DNA from: Myxocyprinus asiaticus
Taxonomy: Eukaryota; Chordata; Actinopteri; Cypriniformes; Catostomidae
Length of the DNA stretch: 64,000 nt
Assembly (NCBI RefSeq): GCF_019703515.2
Contig: NC_059349.1
Span: 28,889,744 to 28,953,743 of the forward strand
Direction: 5' to 3'
Below are positions 1 through 12,352 of the stretch, piece by piece; within the stretch, counting starts at the first letter, position 1; every line of letters starts with the position of its first letter. The notes beneath the pieces were generated by a model. That model did no database searches. It saw only the letters and a list, made by a program, of their open reading frames with translations, and had not been told where the DNA came from. The position numbers and the translations under genes were made by a program.

Positions 1-1223
1 CGCCTCCCTCCTGTAATCTGGTTCATTATTATCTGTTATAAGACCGATCAATGTTGTGTCATCTGCAAACTTGAAAATTTTAACAGCATCACAGTGTGAG
101 ATACAGTCATTAGTGTACATAGAATATACTAAAGATGACAGGACACAGCCTTGGGGAGTACCCATAGTTATAGACACTGAACTCGAGAAATTTTCACTAC
201 TTGTGATCTGTTTTGCAGGAAGTTCAGAATCCAAAGGGCAAGGGAGTGATGAACCCCCAATTGCCCTAACTTATCAAAACCACAAAGAGAGCCCTCGCAT
301 AGGAGCCCGGAGCTTCTAGATGTTGCAAGATAGAATGAAGACACAGTGCCACAGTATCGTCCACAGACCTGTTAGCCTTATAAGCAAATTGGTAGGTGTC
401 CAGACAGACTGAAGTGATTCAATGTCTGAGTACCAATCGCTCAAAAATTTTCATGACAACAGAAGTTAAGTCTACTGGTCTGTAGTCGTCTAGGCAGCTT
501 ATGGTAGGCTTTTTTGGCACCGGGATGATGATAGCCGCTTTAAAACATGCTGGAACTCTGCAAATTTTTAGCGACCAGTTAAAAATGTCAGTGAATACTG
601 GGGCAAGGGAGTAAGCACATCATTTTATGGTTGCAGCTGATATGAAGTCTGGGCCTGCTGCTTTCCTGCTGTTCTGTCTTCGCAATAGATTCCTGACTTC
701 ATATTCTTCTATTTTAAAGGGGGGAGTCATGAGACCGGGCCTGATGGGCAGTTTTAGCCGACCTGCTGTGCCACCGGTTGTATTGGCAAATTGGCAATAG
801 ATCATATTGAGATCATCAGGCAATGACAAGCTATCCGAAATAACTGGTGCTGTAGTCTTATAACCTGTGATCTGCTGCAGACCTTTCCATACACCATAAG
901 TGTCTTTGGTCTTCAGTTTATTTTCCAGCTTACACTTGTAGTCACTTTTTGCCTTTTTGAGCTCTTCCAAAGTCACCCTTAATGATTTTATACAGTTCTT
1001 TGTCTCCACTCAGGAATGCCTTGTGCTTATGTCTCCATAGGCTTTTTATCTCTTTGTTGAACCATGGCTTATTGTTGTTGTATATAGTAACAATCTTGGA
1101 AGGGACACACACCATCTCAGAAAAGTTTATATAGGAGGTAACCACAGATGTATACTCATCTAGATCGTGGCATGACTCCTTGAAAACAGACCAATCAGTG
1201 ATCTCTAAGCAGTCCATTGACAT
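1..1223 (-). pseudogene. LINE reverse transcriptase domain, broken
   Basis: Minus-strand frames read a post-endonuclease spacer (NKPWFNKEIKSLWR, about 1080-1050), then RT. The catalytic FADDTTLIGL box lies near 71-40, with an upstream GTPQGCVLS box near 155. The frame breaks at about 1000 and 600, so no continuous protein is possible. In the family this enzyme copies its own RNA at a nicked target. The remaining RT thumb and 3' UTR are outside the window. Confidence 0.75.
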
Positions 1224-1286
1224 CTCTGTTGCATCAGGAGACCATTTCTTGACATTTTTAATGATCGGTCTAATACATTTGAATTT

Positions 1287-2252
1287 CTAGCGATAGACAG
1301 TAATGAAAAAAATCACGTTATGATCTGATTGCCCCAGAGGGGCCCAAGATACAGCAAGATAGGCATTTGAAAGTACACTATAACATTGATCAAGAGTCTT
1401 ATTAAGTTTTGTGGCAACTTTAATCTGTTGTTTGAATCTTGGCATGGACTTTCTCATGTCAACATGATTAAAGTCACCAAGAATCAATAGTGTCGAGTCT
1501 GGATGTAAATTTTCTATCTGCGTGATATGTGCAGCCAACTGTTGAGCTGAATCAGTAGCTCCTGCTTGAGGTGGAATATATACCGCAAGCAAAATAATAG
1601 AGGTGAAATCTCTAGGCAAGTAAAAAGCACTGCACTTGATGGTAAGTAGCTCCAAGTTGGTAGAACATGCTGTTGAGATTACGTTTATGTCCGTGCCCCT
1701 TTGTTGATTCACATAGAAACACACGCCTCCACCTTTACTCTTCAGTGAGCTTGAAGTACGATCCGCACGGAACAGAGAGAATCCCGCCTGATGTAATGCT
1801 GAGTCCGGTACACTATTATTCAGCTAGGTCTCGGTAAAACACAGTACTGAGCAGTTAGCCATATCCTGTCTGTTACTTAACAGAAGAGTCAGTTCATCTT
1901 GTTTATTGACTAGAGAACGGACATTGGAGAGTAAAATACTCGGCAGCGGGGAGCGATGTTTCCGTTTTCTGATCCGAACCAAAGTACCGGCTCTTCTCCC
2001 TCTCTTCCTCGCTTGTGGCGCTCTATCACGTTGAACACTAGCATCTCCGCTGGCAGTACCCACGTGGTTGATAACAAAATCCTCGGAGTAAAAGTGTAGT
2101 TTGGGCTGCAGTTCAATCATATCGTCCCAAATATGCAGTAACTCCAATCTGCTATACAACATCATACCCCCCACATAATCTAACCAAAAACAAGACATCA
2201 CCACACAAAACAGTGAATAGAGCAACACCATGTCGCCATAGGACAGTGCCAT
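1287..2252 (-). pseudogene. LINE N-terminal and AP-endonuclease domain, broken
   Basis: The minus-strand segment starts with a basic stretch followed by LSNVRSLVNKQDEL, the usual start of the L2 endonuclease. It continues with LPRDFTSI, IPPQAG, LGDFNH and GQSDHN, which are the endonuclease metal-binding and catalytic motifs. There is a frame break between about 1824 and 1724. The endonuclease nicks target DNA to prime reverse transcription. The same motif order is seen in the LINE fragment at 8721-10059, so the two are related families. Confidence 0.75.
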
Positions 2253-2265
2253 TTTGGATTACTTA

Positions 2266-3565
2266 ATCCTTTAACCTGATACATCAATAGAATATAGCTG
2301 TTTTTTTGAGTTATTAAAATGGTTTGGGGGTATGAGGGTTAATACACTAAATGTGGCTGGCTTCTCCACAACTCCTTGGTCGGTAAATGCAAAATCCTGT
2401 TTTGTTTAAAACTTTAGGGACTCTGCCTTGGAAAAGAGTTCTTATTCATTTTAAATGAACCCATTGCCTCACTGATTTTATCAATACACTTTGCTTAATG
2501 GACTATCTGTAATTAATTTTGTCACAGTTTACTGTAATCATGCAGCGCTCAGTGCGGTGGGAACATCCTGCACTGTGTGTGTCATTTAGGCGGCAGAGTT
2601 TTTAATAGCATAGCATTTTACGATTTCAGAAATATTTACAGATAAAAAATAAATCCTTCATAGTTCCCCATTGCCAAATAATCACTTAGCGTAAGTGGTG
2701 GGTGGCGTTAAATAAAATAACTGAGTGGAGAATTAAAGCTCTTGTTTAGCACAAGGTCACACTCCTCCAGTGAATGAAGAAAATATATATACAGATATAC
2801 AGAGTCTGTTAGCTGTGGCTCTGCTGCTTGGCCTGTGCATGGGGTTTTAGGAGATTTTCAAGCAGATTGAGTTTGTGCTGACTGCAGTCTGATACAAGGG
2901 AAGAGCTGTGCACACAGTATTTAACCCAACCAAAGCCCACAGATTAGGCCACAACAGTGTGTCAGGAGAATCTTTTTAGCGTACCACCTGATGGGTCACC
3001 CTGATATTCATCTCTAAAACGTAGCACTTTGCCGCACTTTGGGGGTTTCGGTCCAGCTAATCTTTGATGGCCCTCTACTTTGCTAAATCCCTAGATGCCG
3101 TATAAGCGTTGTCTATCACAGATAGCACTGACTTAGTCTATCCTCCTGATGTTGTTTGCAGCACGATTCAGACTTAATGTAAAATTTGACATTGTGAAAT
3201 GTGTACATTTCCCTCCAAGATCACCACCTTGAATTCAGTTAATAACCAATGTTTGTTCTATATTATACAAAAGTTAGTTCCAGTCCTCAAATTGGACCTC
3301 AGATTGTGGCAATCTTTTGGAAATGTAAATTACTCTTGCCTGGTATCTATGGCCGAATCACAGCTGTGCTGATATTCAGTACAATGGCACTCTTGCTTGT
3401 GTAATATTGCTTAATTTTTGTGTAAAATATACAGGATTACCAATACTATGAAATATCCACTGCTACACAGTTTTTTTTTTTTTTTTTTTTGAGCACAAGA
3501 TCTGTGGATGGTGTTGTCTGGAGTGAGGTAATAACAGCCTGGTCTAATGAAATTAATGTGACAAT
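2266..3565. other. Intronic or intergenic DNA without recognised features
   Basis: AT-rich sequence between the LINE 5' end and a hAT MITE. It holds a poly(T) run at about 3471-3491 and no exon or repeat that I recognise. It is presumably part of the cadherin intron upstream of 5143. Confidence 0.5.
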
Positions 3566-4376
3566 TAGAAGTCTGTACGGGCCTTAAAATTAAACCTGAA
3601 CCCGACCCATCCCCGAGACCGTGTGACCCTACACGGCCTTAACGATACTGTCAGATTATAAGCCTGAACCAAAAATCGTTCACTATATTTTTTATTTCTT
3701 TTCCTAGCAAGTACTATTGCAATAGGCTATATTTTATGTAAGCATATACAGTAGGCAACATTCGGAACAGTATTGAAACAGTAAACATAACAAGGCACGG
3801 CAGACCCTCAGTACACTAGAGCAGAATGGAAAAAAGCATTGACTTACCTTTATTTGCTGAAACTTCACTTGGTGCAGAACAATCTGGAATAATATGAAAT
3901 AATGCAACAGTCCCCTCTTTAGTGCCTGAACTTGTTTAGAATGTTGCATCTTTGTGACACCTGCGCTAAAAACAATCTAGATGCAGTGGAAAGAATGAAA
4001 CAGAGTGCAGGTGTCTCGACATGCATTTTTAACTTTACATGGTGTTTAAACAGTGCCGGTCCTGCGTGAGACGCTGAAGAAACGGTGAGACATGCGCAAC
4101 AGTTAAAGACATTCGTCCAGCATGTGTTTACATTGGAAAACAATGGGAAAACAGAACAGACGTGCGCAAAAACACATTTGGTGTGAATGGCCCCTAACTC
4201 GTCTGCTTGCGCATGTCTGTGAGTGAGAGCGCATGCGCAAAACAAGTTCGGTAGGCCTGTTTATTTTGTCATTAATTACAAACCCGAAGTCCTACTTGAA
4301 AAACTGACCCGAACCCAGCCCGAAACCCGTCAGGTTCTCAGGTCCCATCGGGCCCGGGTCGGGTTGCAGACCTCTA
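3566..4376. mobile_element. Non-autonomous hAT-type element, 811 bp, with target duplication
   Basis: Imperfect terminal inverted repeats TAGAAGTCTGTACGGG (left) and CGGGTTGCAGACCTCTA (right) bound a segment with GC-rich ends (CCCGACCC-like). The flanks are GTGACAAT (3558-3565) and GTGACCAT (4377-4384), a 7/8 match as expected for an old 8-bp hAT duplication. No transposase reading frame is visible. Confidence 0.7.
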
Positions 4377-5142
4377 GTGACCATGACAACGTTTTTGCAA
4401 ACCAAACTTACGTGCTTCATTACACATTTGGCTGCAGTTTCCCAGTGAAATGTCCTACGGGGGTGCCAAAAGCAACTGAAATGATGTTGTAATCAGACTA
4501 GGTTTTTAAGGTGAATATTAGATGGATGTTTTAATGAGTAAAACGTACCTCCCTAACCTAAAAATGTAACCCAAACCTAACCAATAGTGTCTTAAAAGGT
4601 AAATGAGAGATGAAAAAACAGACATCCTTACCCTTAACCAACGCCTAAACCTAACTGATAGTTTTTTAAAGCAAATTCGACATGAAAAGCACATATACTG
4701 AAGCACCCAGGTCATATTGTGTCGCTTCTATGGCACTTTTGCTTCACTTTCACTTTCATTTCGAGCATCCTTTGCTAGGCTTGAGGCTGGGTCTTCGAGT
4801 CCATTGGAATAAGTCTGTAAATGTAAGTGTCTGTAATACGAGTGTTAAATTAAGTCATTTTTCAAATGATACGTTATAGTAAAAGTGTTTTATAATAACA
4901 TTGCAGTGTGTAAGTAATAGAGCAAAAGATAAGTGTTTATAAAGTCATAATCAGCCATATTACCCATGATTTGTTTGAAAGGACCTGTAGTGTTAATTTC
5001 ACCAGGAAACTGCAGCAAAAGCAGCACATAAAACTAAGTTTGCAAACATTTTGTTATTTTAACATATATCTCTGAGACTAGGTTAGGTAATAACACCTGT
5101 ATTCATCTTTCTTTTTTTTATTCCTTCCTGACACTGTCTCAG
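4377..5142. other. Intron upstream of the first visible cadherin exon
   Basis: No coding segment recognised. It contains a stretch of CCTAAACCTAACC-like simple sequence near 4550-4670. It ends in a pyrimidine tract and an AG acceptor at 5141-5142. Confidence 0.5.
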
Positions 5143-5260
5143 GTCATTGAAACCATAAGTGCAGTGGATAAAGATGAACCGCTGAGCGGACATCGCTTCT
5201 TCTTCTCTCTCACTGCAGAGACAGCTGGAAACATGAACTTCACCCTCAGAGACAATAAAG
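5143..5260 (+). CDS. Type II classical cadherin, exon of the EC4-EC5 region (118 nt)
   Basis: The 118-nt exon sits between a pyrimidine-rich AG acceptor and a GTACGTG donor. It translates in frame as VIETISAVDKDEPLSG and onward to LRDNK, leaving one base (phase 1) that is completed by the next exon. AVDKDEPLSGHRFFFSL is the start of the last extracellular cadherin repeat, with the DxDEP calcium-site motif. Type II cadherins have an exon of this size and content at this place. Earlier exons (signal peptide, EC1-EC4) are outside the window. The protein mediates calcium-dependent homophilic cell adhesion at the plasma membrane. Confidence 0.9.
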
Positions 5261-5444
5261 GTACGTGATTTAATTAAGAGAGCAAGATTTAAAAGCAAAG
5301 GCTTGAAACTCAGCTATATTTCCTAATAAGATAAAGCATAGCTGTCATTCTTTAATCTATTTATTGGAGTCATTTTACATATTTTCACAGTTTTACCTGA
5401 AATCATCTACCACATAAGTCATAGAGATCTCTCTTTCTCTCCAG
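5261..5444 (+). other. Short cadherin intron (184 bp)
   Basis: GT donor at 5261-5262 and CTCTCCAG acceptor ending at 5444. The phase (G|AC gives Asp) joins the two exons to read LRDNK-D-NTASIL without a break. Confidence 0.9.
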
Positions 5445-5696
5445 ACAATACCGCTTCTATCCTGACTAAGCGGAGTGGTTTTCAGAGGAGGGAACAAGCT
5501 ATGTATCAACTGCCTGTGTTGATAGTGGACAGCGGCACCCCTGCCCTTAGCAGCACTAACACACTGTCTATAAGAGTGTGTGACTGTGACTCTGTAGGGA
5601 CTCCACAGTCATGCGGCACTGAAGCCTTCATGCTGTCAGCTGGACTCAGCACCGGAGCTCTCATTGCTATCCTGGCCTGTATCATCACCTTGCTTG
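5445..5696 (+). CDS. Type II cadherin, EC5 end, membrane-proximal segment and start of the transmembrane helix (252 nt)
   Basis: The exon continues the frame of the previous one: [13 protein letters not shown], then [18 protein letters not shown] (a cadherin beta-strand with DSGTP), then [14 protein letters not shown]. The last motif is the conserved cysteine-rich membrane-proximal segment of type II cadherins. The exon ends with [16 protein letters not shown], the outer part of the transmembrane helix, and a single G before a GTAGGAG donor. The next exon begins TTCTGGTG, so the split codon is Val and the helix continues as VLVLLIVTM. The 252-nt size fits the family. Confidence 0.92.
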
Positions 5697-5740
5697 GTAG
5701 GAGTTAACCCTCATCAGCACACAACGCAATGGTTAATAAG

Positions 5741-6651
5741 CAGTGTTGGGGAAGCTACTTTGAAATTGTAGTTCACCAAGCACTAAACTTTGTATAACTG
5801 AGAGCCGAAAACAAGGGGATGAATAATACAATATTTAGTTATATCAGCATATAACTAAATATCAGGGCCATTCCTGAGCATATGGAGGGCCTAAGCTAAT
5901 TCCTACTTGGAGGCCCACCCTCTCCCGGATCCAAGCCCACCCAAGGATGACACTATAATACAGTCTTCAATGAATTTGAATATATTAACTTAAAATTGGA
6001 ATATATAAATTACACAAAATGCATAACAATAAATAAAAAATAAATAATACAAAAAATTAACAATAAATAACTACACAAATTAACAATAAATGACTATAAA
6101 TAACAATATATAAATATTTTAAAAAGATAATAATAATTAAAAAAAAAACGACCTTGCTTTGTGGGGTCCCCTGGTGGCTCAGAGGCCCTAAGCAGCCGCT
6201 TATACCGCTAATAGTTAGAAATGGCCCTGCTAAATATGATATTATTCTGTACATTTATCGTAATAAATATTATATTACTTTGTATATTGCTACAAAAAAA
6301 GAAGTTGGAGGGATTATATTTTTTTTTTTAATGGGTTCATTTAAATGACCAATCAAAACAAATAGATTCGCTAAAATAAATTAGACATCCCAATGCTTCA
6401 TATTAGAGAGAGAAGGGATATTTTCAGTGAGCGTGTTTGATTATAACCTCAGTTTACCTGGCTGTAAAGCTGCGGACACAATACATTGTGACAAAAAAAA
6501 ATAGCAATTTAGTGTTTTGTCATGCTACACTGTTACTTATTGGAAAAAGCAGCATCTCTATTTTCAGAACAGCAAAGCTACTGTCACGCTACTGAAAAAT
6601 GCCATTAAGATAGTAGCATTGCTACTTTTAGTTTGTTATTCGCCAACTCTT
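5741..6651. mobile_element. hAT-type non-autonomous element (copy 1, intact boundaries)
   Basis: Starts CAGTGTTGGGGAAGC and ends near CGCCAACTCT, the degraded reverse complement of the start. The flanks TTAATAAG (5733-5740) and TTAATATG (6652-6659) match at 7 of 8 positions. It contains a second, smaller hAT element at 5863-6229. The part after the inner element, with GTTTACCTGGCTGTAAAG at 6452, recurs at 12735, where a DIRS1 element has inserted. No transposase gene is seen. Confidence 0.7.
5863..6229. mobile_element. Inner hAT MITE nested in the 5741-6651 element (367 bp)
   Basis: Terminal repeats CAGGGCCATT and AATGGCCCTG are perfect inverses over 10 bases. The exact 8-bp duplication CTAAATAT lies at 5855-5862 and 6230-6237. 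The interior is AT-rich with runs of ATAAATAA and no coding capacity. The same inner element sits at the same place in the second copy (8304-8720), so it inserted before the composite was copied. Confidence 0.8.
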
Positions 6652-8303
6652 TTAATATGCCAGTTTAATGAAACTAACTTAATCTGAAATTGAAAGTGCT
6701 GTGCTTTGTTTGCTGTCTCAACAACTCTTTTTACTATTAAAACAACATGAAATGACATTCATAACTAATGTGACAGTTTTATGAGTGAAGCACAATATTT
6801 AGTAGGGAATAGAGTGGGACTTGATTATGTTCATCTTGGATTTGACTGGATGGAGGATAGTTGACTTTTATATACACACAATCTTAATTACATCAGTAAG
6901 AAAAATAAGTGTTGTTTTATAACTGGAGAAAATCATTGCATTTTGGTTAAAGATTACGAAAACCATTTTTCTTTAGAATAATGTGCAGTGATGAATTATG
7001 TGCAATAATGCCAAGGACATGTATGAAGTCCAATTTGATTTCAGGTTGTCCTTAATAAGACCAAGCGAATGGATTGAATTCTGTTTCAGAGCCAGCATTT
7101 AAATACAACTTAGTGCTTTCTGAACATCCAGTCAAAGAACACTTGTTCAATCCATGTTATTGTTCTCCATTTTTAAACCATTTCGAACCATTTTTAAAGA
7201 GCTTCATTGAATTTCCACCTCCCCCATACTGACATTTCACGCACAGTTGGCTTGCCGTTACTTTATAAATGCTGGCATGACAGCTCTAACAGGTGGGACG
7301 CGGTGTGCACTGAGAGGTCTGCTTGGCCACAATTGACTTGTTTACCCTCTCCTGGGAGGCTGCTGGTGTGTCTGATTACTACATTTTAAGCCTTATTAGC
7401 TGATTGTTTGATGAATGACCTCTACCCAATATGTACCATTCACTTGGTCTGATTGGTTGACTGGTGTGTCTTTGTGCTGATTTGTTGACCTGAAAACTGC
7501 AGAGAGGGAGTGAATTCAGTCCTGATGGTTGGATTGATTTCTTGATTATACCATTGATAGGTTGTCTCTCTGGCTGGGCCGGCGGTGTGTAGATCTGTCC
7601 ATAGACACTGTCACAGCCCTGTTTTTTGACAGCTGTTGCCTCTGTCTTAAAAGAATCCTGTTATTGTGACAAGATGGGAATTTGTATGTGTACAAACATT
7701 TTGAGCTGAGCCCCAGTCATTTTTTTGGTTTGACTATCCTTGTCTTTAGTGTGCGCAGATGAAAAAATTAGTAACAAAGAAATCTCTTTCTGCCTCCTTG
7801 GTGCTATTACATCTATGTATACTAAACTGTAGATGTGAAATAATACACCCTGGTGAAACCGAGTGCAATATGTTTTAATTTCACGTTCCCTAAGGAACCT
7901 ACTCTCCTCTCACACAAGATGCAGTACCGTACATTAAACGTCTCTAAGATTCAACAGATTCTTATGCAACTGCACTGGACAGAGTCGAGAAAAGGAGAGT
8001 GCATTTTTCTGTTCCAAAACCTAGTGAGCTGCCTAAATTCGAAATTCAGTGACAACTATACACAAACATTTAAAAAAGGGGCCTTATTTTTAATTTTGAG
8101 ATTGAGTATATTATGAGTTTCGGTGGTACCTTGCGGATAGAATCTTCACAGCAACAAGCTCCAACACAGCACACCGTGATTTACTGTCCGGGTCAGAGAC
8201 AGCGCTTTACACACTGTGGAAGCACACACACACCATGCGAGTTCTTCCTTTCAAGCTGTTAGATGGAGTGCAGCTGAATGGAACAGAATGCAAGGTCTTT
8301 AAA
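6652..8303. other. Intronic DNA without recognised features
   Basis: No coding segment, tRNA or clear repeat end was recognised. Short reading frames here lack family motifs. The segment ends at 8287-8304 with AATGCAAGGTCTTTAAAA, which recurs with two changes at 12946-12963 on the far side of the composite insertion. Confidence 0.45.
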
Positions 8304-8720
8304 AACTTTGTATAACTGAGAGCCGAAAACAAGGGGATGAATAATACAATATTTAGTTATATCAGCATATAACTAAATATCAGGGCCATTTCTGAGCATA
8401 TGGAGGCCTAAGCTAATTCTACTTGGAGGCCCACCCTCTCCCAGATCCAATCCCACCCAAGAATGACACTACAATACAGTCTTCAACGAATTTGAATATA
8501 TTAACTTAAAATTGGAATATATAAATTACACAAAATGCAAAATGCAAAAAAAAATAAAATAAAAAAAATAAAATAAAAATGAACAATAAATAACTACACA
8601 AATAAACAATAAATGACTATAAATAACAATAAATAACTATTTAAAAAAAAAAAATGACCTTGCTTTGTGGGGCCCCCTGGTGGCTCGGGGGCCCTAAGCA
8701 GCTGCTTATACCGCTTATAT
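8304..8720. mobile_element. hAT composite copy 2, left part
   Basis: Near-identical to 5785-6213 of copy 1 (ACTTTGTATAACTGAGAGCC onward), including the left end and most of the inner CAGGGCCATT element. It stops abruptly at 8720, where the LINE fragment begins. The first ~45 bases of copy 1 are missing here. The right part resumes at 12735. Confidence 0.75.
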
Positions 8721-10059
8721 TGGACTCAAGATGGCGCCGAGTATGGCTGCTGCGTTGCGAGCTCCGACACAACATTGTAGTTTTTTGTTTGTTTTGTTTA
8801 CAATTCTTATGTTGTTTTGTCTTGGATGTTGTCTGCCTTATTGTCTAAGACAGACAAACACTTTTGGACATTGGTTCTGCAATTACACACCATAAACCGG
8901 ACTTCAAATTCCTCAATGCCGACCCGCTGTTTACAAACATGCCAGCGGAGCCCTTTGTCTGGGCAGCCCGGCCGCGGAAACGCAGAAGGAAAAGGGGAAA
9001 CAGAGCCGCCGATCTCATCAGAGTAAGACGTTGCGCAAATTGACCCCCGCTACCCAGTATTCTACTGGCAAATGTTCAGTCTCTGGACAACAAGCTCTGC
9101 GAGCTGAGAGCGTGGATCTCTTTCCAACAAGAGACGAGGGACTGCTGCATTATCTGCCTAACAGAAACTTGGATGTCTGCGGAGATTCCAGAATCAGCCA
9201 TCGAACCCGCTGGGCTCTCCGTGCACCGAGCGGACAGAGCGTAAGACCTCTCAGGTAAAAGCAGAGGTGGCGGTGTATGTTTTATGATCAACAAATCCTG
9301 GTGTGATCAGAGGAACGTACATTCTATCAAGTCTTTCTGCTCTCCTGATCTGGAATTTGTCATGCTTCTGTGTCGACCATTCTGGCTACCAAGGGAATTC
9401 ACAGCGGTCATTATCACAGCTGTGTGCATCCCCCCACAAGCCGACACAGACCGGGCACTCAAGGAACTGTATGAGATTATAAACAAGCAGGAAACCGCGA
9501 CATCCTGAGGCTGCGTTCTTTGTGACCGGGGACTTTAATAAAGCCAATCTCAAATCAGTCGCACCAAAACACCACCAACACATCAGTTTTAACACACGGG
9601 GTTTGGACCAATGCTACTCTACCTTCCGGGATGGCTACAAATCCCTCCCCCGCCCACCATTTGGCAAATCGGACCACTCTTCTGTTCTGCTTCTGCCTGC
9701 TTACAGGCAGAAACTGAAACAGGAAGCACCCACCCTCAGAACGATCCAGTGCTGGTCGGACCAATCAGAATCTCGCTACAAGACTGTTTTGATCACGTGG
9801 ACTGGGAGATGTTCCGGTCCACCTCTGATGACGACATCGAGCTTTACGCTGATAGTGTCACGTGTTTCATTAGAAAGTGCGTAGACGATGTTGTTCCATC
9901 CAAAACAATACGGATCTACCCAAACCAGAAACCTTGGATTAATAGCGATGTTCGCGCGGCACTTAATGCGCAGACCTCCGCTTTTAATTCTGGGAACGCA
10001 GAGGAGCATAAACAAGCCAGTTATGTTAGAGCAGCAAAATGCCAGTACAGGAACAAGAT
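8721..10059 (+). mobile_element. L2-like LINE, 5' fragment (leader plus endonuclease), 3' part lost
   Basis: Begins TGGACTCAAGATGGCGCCGAG, a typical LINE 5' end, and keeps the leader, the endonuclease and the first part of the spacer to RT. It stops at about 10059 (AGGAACAAGATGA) and the next base belongs to a DIRS1 RNase H domain. Losing the 3' end while keeping the 5' end is the reverse of ordinary LINE 5' truncation and points to a later deletion. Confidence 0.75.
8950..10059 (+). pseudogene. LINE endonuclease domain, frameshifted
   Basis: Plus-strand frames carry, in order, LPREFTAVIITAV, IPPQAD, TGDFNKANL (9520-9550), LDQCY and FGKSDHSSV (9658-9685), then QKPWINSDVRAAL (9927-9965). These are the L2-group endonuclease motifs and the start of the spacer before RT. 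Stops and frameshifts separate them, for example between 9508 and 9522. No RT follows. It parallels the minus-strand LINE at 1-2265 motif by motif. Confidence 0.75.
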
Positions 10060-10828
10060 GACTCCAAAACGGGCTGGGGCGCTGTTTGCAACGGGCACGC
10101 AGCTGCCGGCCTCTGGATGGGTCCGTGACAGCATTGGCACATCAACTGCCTCAAGTTGTTGGCAATTCTGCTCGCCCTGCGGAGGTTTCAGCCTTTGATC
10201 CAGGGCAAGCACGTGTTAGTTCAGACAGACAACACAAACGGTAGCATATATCAACCGCCAAGGCAGTCTGCACTCTCGTTGTATGTCACAACTCGCCCGC
10301 CGTCTCCTCCTCTGGAGTCAGCAGCACTTCAAGTCGCTGCAAGCCACTCACATCCCGGGCAACCTCAACACTACAGCGGATGCGCTGTCATGACAGGTTA
10401 CCCTCAGGGGAGAGTGGAGACTCCACCCTCAGGTGGTCCTGCTGACTTGGAGTCGATTCGACAGGCACAGGTGCACCTGTTCGCCTCCCAAGAATCCTCC
10501 CCACTGCCCGCTCTGGTACGTCCTGACTGTGGCCCACCTTGGCATAAACGCGCTGGCACACAGCTGGCCCCCTGGCATGCACAAATATGCGTTTTCACCC
10601 AGTGAGCCTACTTGCACAGACCCTGTGCAAGGTCAGGGAGGACGAGGAGCAGGTCGTCCTGGCAGCACCCTACTGGCCTGCCCAGGCATGGTTCTCGGAC
10701 CTCACACTCCTCGTGACAGCCCCCCCCCCTGTGAATGGGTGGTAGCCTGCGGTGGTAGACACGATCACTCAGGCTAGGGCCCCCTCTACGAGGTGCCTGT
10801 ATGCCTTTAAGTGGCATCTGTTCGCTAA

Positions 10829-11658
10829 ATGGTGTTCTTCCCGTCGGGAAGACCCCCAGAGATAAGCAGTCGGATCAGTGCTTTCCTTCCTGCAGGAAGT
10901 AAGTCCTTAGGGAAGCACGACCTGATCATCAGGTTCCTAAGAGGTGCCAGGAGGCTGAATCCCTCCAGACCGCGCCTCGTTCCCTCATCGGACCTCTCTG
11001 TAGTTCTTCAGGGTCTAGTGAGAGCCCCCTTTGATCCTTTGCAGTCAGCCGAGCTTAAGGCACTCTTCTTGAAGACTGCCCTCCTGACTGAGCTCACTTC
11101 CATCAAGAGGGTAGGTGACCTGCAAGCATTCTCTGTCAGTAAAACGTGCCTGGAGTTCGGTCCGGGTTACTCTCATGTGATCCTGAGACCCCGACTGGGC
11201 TATGTGCCCAAGGTTCCCACCACCCCTTTAGGGACCAGGTGGTGAACCTGCAGGCGCTGCCCTAGGAGGAGGCAGACCCAGCCCTGTCGTCGCTGTGTCC
11301 GGTGCGTGCTTTACGCATCTATTTGGATCGCACGCAGAGCTTTAGAATCTCTGAGCAGCTCTTTGTCTGCTTTGGTGCACAGCGGAAAGGAAGCGCTGTC
11401 TCCAAGCAGGGGATCGCCCACTGGCTCATTGACGCCATAACTATGGCATATGTTGCCCAGTACATGCTGCCCCCGGTAGGGCTACAAGCCCATTCTACCA
11501 GGGGTGTAGCGGCTCCCTGGGCCCTGGCCAGGGGTGCCTCTCTAACAGACATTTGCAGAGCAGCAGGCTGGGCAACACCCAACAAATGTGCAAGGTTCTA
11601 CAACCTCCGGGTGGAACCAGTTTCGTCCCAGGTAGTGGCACACAACACAAGCGGATAG
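10829..11658 (+). pseudogene. DIRS tyrosine recombinase, copy 1 (catalytic C-terminus intact, N-terminus frameshifted)
   Basis: The first segment contains SIKRVGDLQAFS, the region of the first catalytic arginine, and ends near 11245 after a one-base loss in a T run (TTTAGGGACC where other copies have TTTTAGGGACC). The second segment (11302-11658) has the HSTRG box (His-x-x-Arg, 11491-11502) and the nucleophile Tyr in ARFYNL (codon 11599-11601). In the family this enzyme integrates a circular DNA intermediate. This copy keeps box II and Tyr but cannot give one full protein. Confidence 0.8.
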
Positions 11659-12352
11659 ATGTGCGCCATTAATTCCCAGTAGTGTTCACAAGTTTGTTCC
11701 CTGGTTGACTTCCTCCGAGCCCTGTGGCAGTCGAGTTTTCGGAAAGATTCGCTGCCGGCCCAGTACACGCGCTAACTAAGAGCCCTGTTCTGGGGTAGGT
11801 GCTCCGCATGTGGCAGTTCCCTGTAAGGCTAACCCCATGCGATTATATATCTTCCGCTAATTCGTTTCCCTGTTGACAAACTGCGTCTTCCTTGGGCAGA
11901 GCCCCTCTGCCCCAGTCTCCATGTTTGTAGTAACTCCTCCCCCATTGGGCAGGATCTACCTTGAAGACTCTCCACATGGTTGGAAAGACCATGTGACGTA
12001 TTTTTCCACTTAAATATCCCTCTCTCTCTTTGGGCGAGGTGTGGTCTCCGCTGTGTCTTCCCCTTGGGAGGGACACCCCCCGACAAGACCTGGCGGCCCA
12101 GTCAGATAATCCCCCTTCTTTTTTAGGGAGTGGAAAAAAAGAAGGGGAAAAGATGCCACGACTGGGTTAAGCCTGTCTCTATTTTTTGGGTAGTCGACTT
12201 GTCCCCAAAAAGGGCCATTCGACACTCATAACTATGTTGGGGGAGGTTACGTGTCAGCCTGGTGTGCTGGCTATGAGGCACACAATAGTCTGCCCACCAC
12301 ACACCGCCAGTTCACATAACACAGTTCAGCCAATTGTGGCATTTCGTATAGG

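Larger units (their letters stand above)
1..2265 (-). mobile_element. L2-like non-LTR retrotransposon (LINE), 5' part, cut by the window edge
   Basis: On the minus strand the order is a 5' leader, an apurinic endonuclease domain (about 2050-1290) and a reverse transcriptase (about 1220-1), as in one-ORF L2/CR1/Jockey-group LINEs. The 5' end is placed near 2265, where an AAAATGGC start resembles the AAGATGGCGCCG start of a related LINE at 8721. The reading frame is broken several times, so this copy is dead. The 3' end lies beyond position 1, so its length and target duplication cannot be seen. Clade assignment is from motif resemblance, not a search. Confidence 0.8.

Noticed and set aside
5506..5688. 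Minus-strand open frame opposite the cadherin exon
   Set aside because: Shadow of the real plus-strand exon, with no family motif.
10829..11658. Tyrosine recombinase as a prophage integrase or bacterial contamination
   Set aside because: It is linked to RT, RNase H and inverted terminal repeats in repeated copies within a vertebrate intron, the DIRS arrangement.
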